64,000 nucleotides of DNA, taken from assembly GCA_934717745.1 (NCBI GenBank), contig CAKUZB010000008.1:1-64000 (forward strand), written 5' to 3'. This stretch comes from an uncultured Candidatus Melainabacteria bacterium. GTDB taxonomy: Bacteria; Cyanobacteriota; Vampirovibrionia; Gastranaerophilales; Gastranaerophilaceae. A program made the translations under genes and the position numbers. Positions 62,135 through 64,000 of this stretch are shown here, piece by piece (position 1 is the stretch's first letter; every line of letters begins with the position of its first letter). The notes below the pieces were generated by a model, which did not search any database, was not told where the DNA came from, and was given only the letters and a program-made list of their open reading frames with translations.

Positions 62135-62620
62135 ATGACAGAACAAGATTATAAATATTACTTAGAACAAGGTATTGATAAAACAAATCAGGGCAAATTT
62201 GAAGAAGCACTAAAAGATTTGGAAAAATCTTTGGAATTAAAACCCGACCACGCATTAACACATTTTTCAAAGGGAATAGCATATCACAATTTAAAACAAT
62301 TACGTGCAGCATACGAAAATTACGGACACGCAATTGAAATTGATGAAAAAATGGTTGATGCATATTTTAACAGAGCACAAACAATTTTAGCATTTGATAA
62401 GCCAACTGAAAGTGAACTAAACGAAGCCAAAAATGATTTAGAAAAAGCCACAGAATTAGATGACAAATTCATTGATGCGTACTACTATTTAGCAATTGCA
62501 AAAATGAAATTAGGTGAATATAAAAGTGCAATTGAATCTTTAGATAAAGTTTTGGCACTTGAGCCTCAATCTCCATATTCTCGAGCATTAAAGAAACTAA
62601 TCGAACAAAAATACTTGTAG
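62135..62620 (+). CDS. TPR-repeat protein
   Basis: The 161-residue protein consists of about four tetratricopeptide repeats, for example GKFEEALKDLEKSLELKPDH, YHNLKQLRAAYENYGHAIEID and GEYKSAIESLDKVLALEPQS. TPR domains mediate protein-protein contacts; no other domain or signal peptide is present. AAAGGAC precedes the ATG. The partner is unknown. Confidence 0.88.
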   Translation: MTEQDYKYYLEQGIDKTNQGKFEEALKDLEKSLELKPDHALTHFSKGIAYHNLKQLRAAYENYGHAIEIDEKMVDAYFNRAQTILAFDKPTESELNEAKNDLEKATELDDKFIDAYYYLAIAKMKLGEYKSAIESLDKVLALEPQSPYSRALKKLIEQKYL

Positions 62621-62728
62621 GATAAAGCATTTTCGTTTTTCAAATTTTACAAATTATTAAAATGAGTGTAAAATAATAGCAAAAATTATTTTTACATCGT
62701 TTATCACATGCGTAAGAAAGGATTTTAC

Positions 62729-64000
62729 ATGAATATAAATATAAAGATTTTTCCAAACAAGGCAGTAAATTCTACAAACAATCAAAACGTTCAAACTAAA
62801 ACAAAACCTATGCCGATGGATAGTGTTAGTTTTTCCTCAAATATAAAAGAAAACGAAAAGAACTTTATTGAATTAAGAGAAAAAATTTCAAAAGACATGA
62901 AGCCGATTATGTCTAACTCTGAGGCTGCTTGTTGGGATTTTTATACAGAAAGTTCTCAAGAAAATTTAAACAAAATGAATACCGCTCAAGACAAAGCGAA
63001 TGATTTTTACGATAATAAAGAAATTTACGCACAACTAAAAGAAATTAACGACAAAGGCGGAGTTCACGACAAAAAACTTCAAAAACAATTACGTAATCTA
63101 ACGAGTGCTTTCGGCGACGGTATTGTGTTTAAAGAAGAACTTAAAGCAATGAGCGAAAAAGAAAACGAAATTTCGCAAAAATTAAATTCGTTCGTTATGA
63201 AAATTGACGGAAAACCTGTTTCTAAGGCTGAACTTTCTCAAATCATGGAAACGGAAAAAAATCCGGAAATACGTAAAAAGGCTTCTCAAGCAAAAATTGA
63301 ATCAGGAGATTTAATTGCAGAAGATTTACGTGAATTAGTAAAAATGAGAAATGATTTTGCGAAGAAAAAAGGGTATGACAACTATTTTGACTACAAAATT
63401 TCAGAAGATTATGATATTAAACCAAAAGAACTTGATAAACTTCTATCAGATGTAGCAAAAAATACAAAAGATGCGAACGCAAGAGTTATGACAGGTATCA
63501 AAAAAGACCTTTCAGAAGCATTTGGAATAAAACCTGAAGATTTAAAAAGTTATCACTTCGGATACCTTGCAGGTGAAGACCCTGAAAGACTTGTAAATGA
63601 ACAAATCAAGTCAAAAGAAGAAGTTGTAGATATTTCTAAAAAAGCATATGCCGGAATGGGATACGATGTTGATAAATTACCTATTAAATTAGATTTATTT
63701 CCACGTGCAAACAAAAACACACATGGATTTTCATTCCCAATTGAAGCAGGTAAAGATGCCAGAATTTTGGCAAACTTAACCAATAACGTTTCAAGTATTG
63801 ATACGCTAATGCACGAACTTGGGCACTCAGTGTTTACTGTAAAAACTGATTCAAAATTACCATACCTTGAACAAGATACAACAAGCACAATGACAGAAGC
63901 CGTTGCAATGATGATGGGTGATATGCCAAGAACTGAAGGACTTGTAAAAGATAAAGTTTCTCCGGAGGTTAACGAAAAATTCGTAAAATCTTTAGGTAAA
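62729..64000 (+). CDS. M3/M2-like zinc metallopeptidase, truncated by window end
   Basis: The frame is open to the window edge (424 codons visible). The zinc motif HELGHSVF (HExxH, about residue 365), followed by TSTMTEAVAMMMGD holding the third ligand Glu, fits gluzincin peptidases of the M2/M3 type such as oligopeptidases or peptidyl-dipeptidases. The preceding helical region (YFDYKISEDYDI, FPIEAGKDARILANLT) also fits. The N-terminus has no signal peptide but an unusual Asn/Lys-rich leader with MDSVSFSSNI. AAAGGA precedes the ATG. Confidence 0.8.
   Translation, partial: MNINIKIFPNKAVNSTNNQNVQTKTKPMPMDSVSFSSNIKENEKNFIELREKISKDMKPIMSNSEAACWDFYTESSQENLNKMNTAQDKANDFYDNKEIYAQLKEINDKGGVHDKKLQKQLRNLTSAFGDGIVFKEELKAMSEKENEISQKLNSFVMKIDGKPVSKAELSQIMETEKNPEIRKKASQAKIESGDLIAEDLRELVKMRNDFAKKKGYDNYFDYKISEDYDIKPKELDKLLSDVAKNTKDANARVMTGIKKDLSEAFGIKPEDLKSYHFGYLAGEDPERLVNEQIKSKEEVVDISKKAYAGMGYDVDKLPIKLDLFPRANKNTHGFSFPIEAGKDARILANLTNNVSSIDTLMHELGHSVFTVKTDSKLPYLEQDTTSTMTEAVAMMMGDMPRTEGLVKDKVSPEVNEKFVKSLGK

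Overview
The window is low-GC (about one third G+C by eye), gene-dense bacterial DNA using the standard code. It looks like a fermentative, Gram-negative-type relative of the cyanobacteria, most likely Vampirovibrionia/Melainabacteria of the Gastranaerophilales type. The evidence is a complete minCDE operon, a tmRNA whose tag begins ANN and ends LAA as cyanobacterial tags do, a NarL-type response regulator with a cyanobacteria-like C-terminus, Kdo biosynthesis (KdsD, KdsC), TolC/HlyD efflux, and an anaerobic ribonucleotide reductase (NrdD/NrdG). The assignment is an inference; no 16S gene is present.

Backbone, 1-44 kb. From left to right: a SPOR protein and PfkB kinase; a diguanylate-cyclase-like protein; MetW, YihY, NrnA and DciA-like genes; the primary sigma factor; RlmB and NadA; a fused PilM-PilN gene followed by PilO; a radical SAM gene; the kdsD-kdsC-queD-uppP operon; an orphan DNA methyltransferase; mutL; minCDE with an unusually CATG-rich upstream region; HPF and a glycosyltransferase; MnmA; an efflux operon (TetR, TolC, HlyD, two ABC-2 permeases) without its own ATPase; purine nucleoside phosphorylase; a probable RNA polymerase omega subunit; a response regulator; a second sigma factor; ssrA (tmRNA) with a 130-bp duplication of its 3' end; miaB; hom-thrC; and nrdD-nrdG.

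Accessory island, about 44.1-59.9 kb. It is packed with defence and mobility genes: an unknown two-gene membrane cassette, a frameshifted gene, a type I restriction HsdR remnant beside an RloC/PrrC-like ATPase, a restriction-modification cluster (Dam-type and DpnA-type adenine methyltransferases plus an HNH and a PD-(D/E)XK nuclease), and a Mu-like transposition module (MuA- and MuB-like proteins, a DUF1804/gp27-like protein, a Mor-like regulator). The module carries a protein that appears to join a MuA-type DNA-binding region to a catalytically degenerate tyrosine-recombinase domain. The island abuts the 3' end of a tRNA-Arg gene, and a copy of that 3' end lies 117 bp inside it.

The backbone resumes with paired chromate-transporter genes, a nitrilase-family hydrolase, a TPR protein and a metallopeptidase cut by the window end.

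The strongest whole-window signal is word usage. GATC and AGCT are almost absent from the backbone (about 7 and 1 copies in roughly 48 kb by my eye count) but present in the island (about 17 and 24 copies in 16 kb). This marks the island as foreign and suggests long restriction pressure on the host lineage. Several genes also start 6-7 bases after a -10 box and are probably leaderless.
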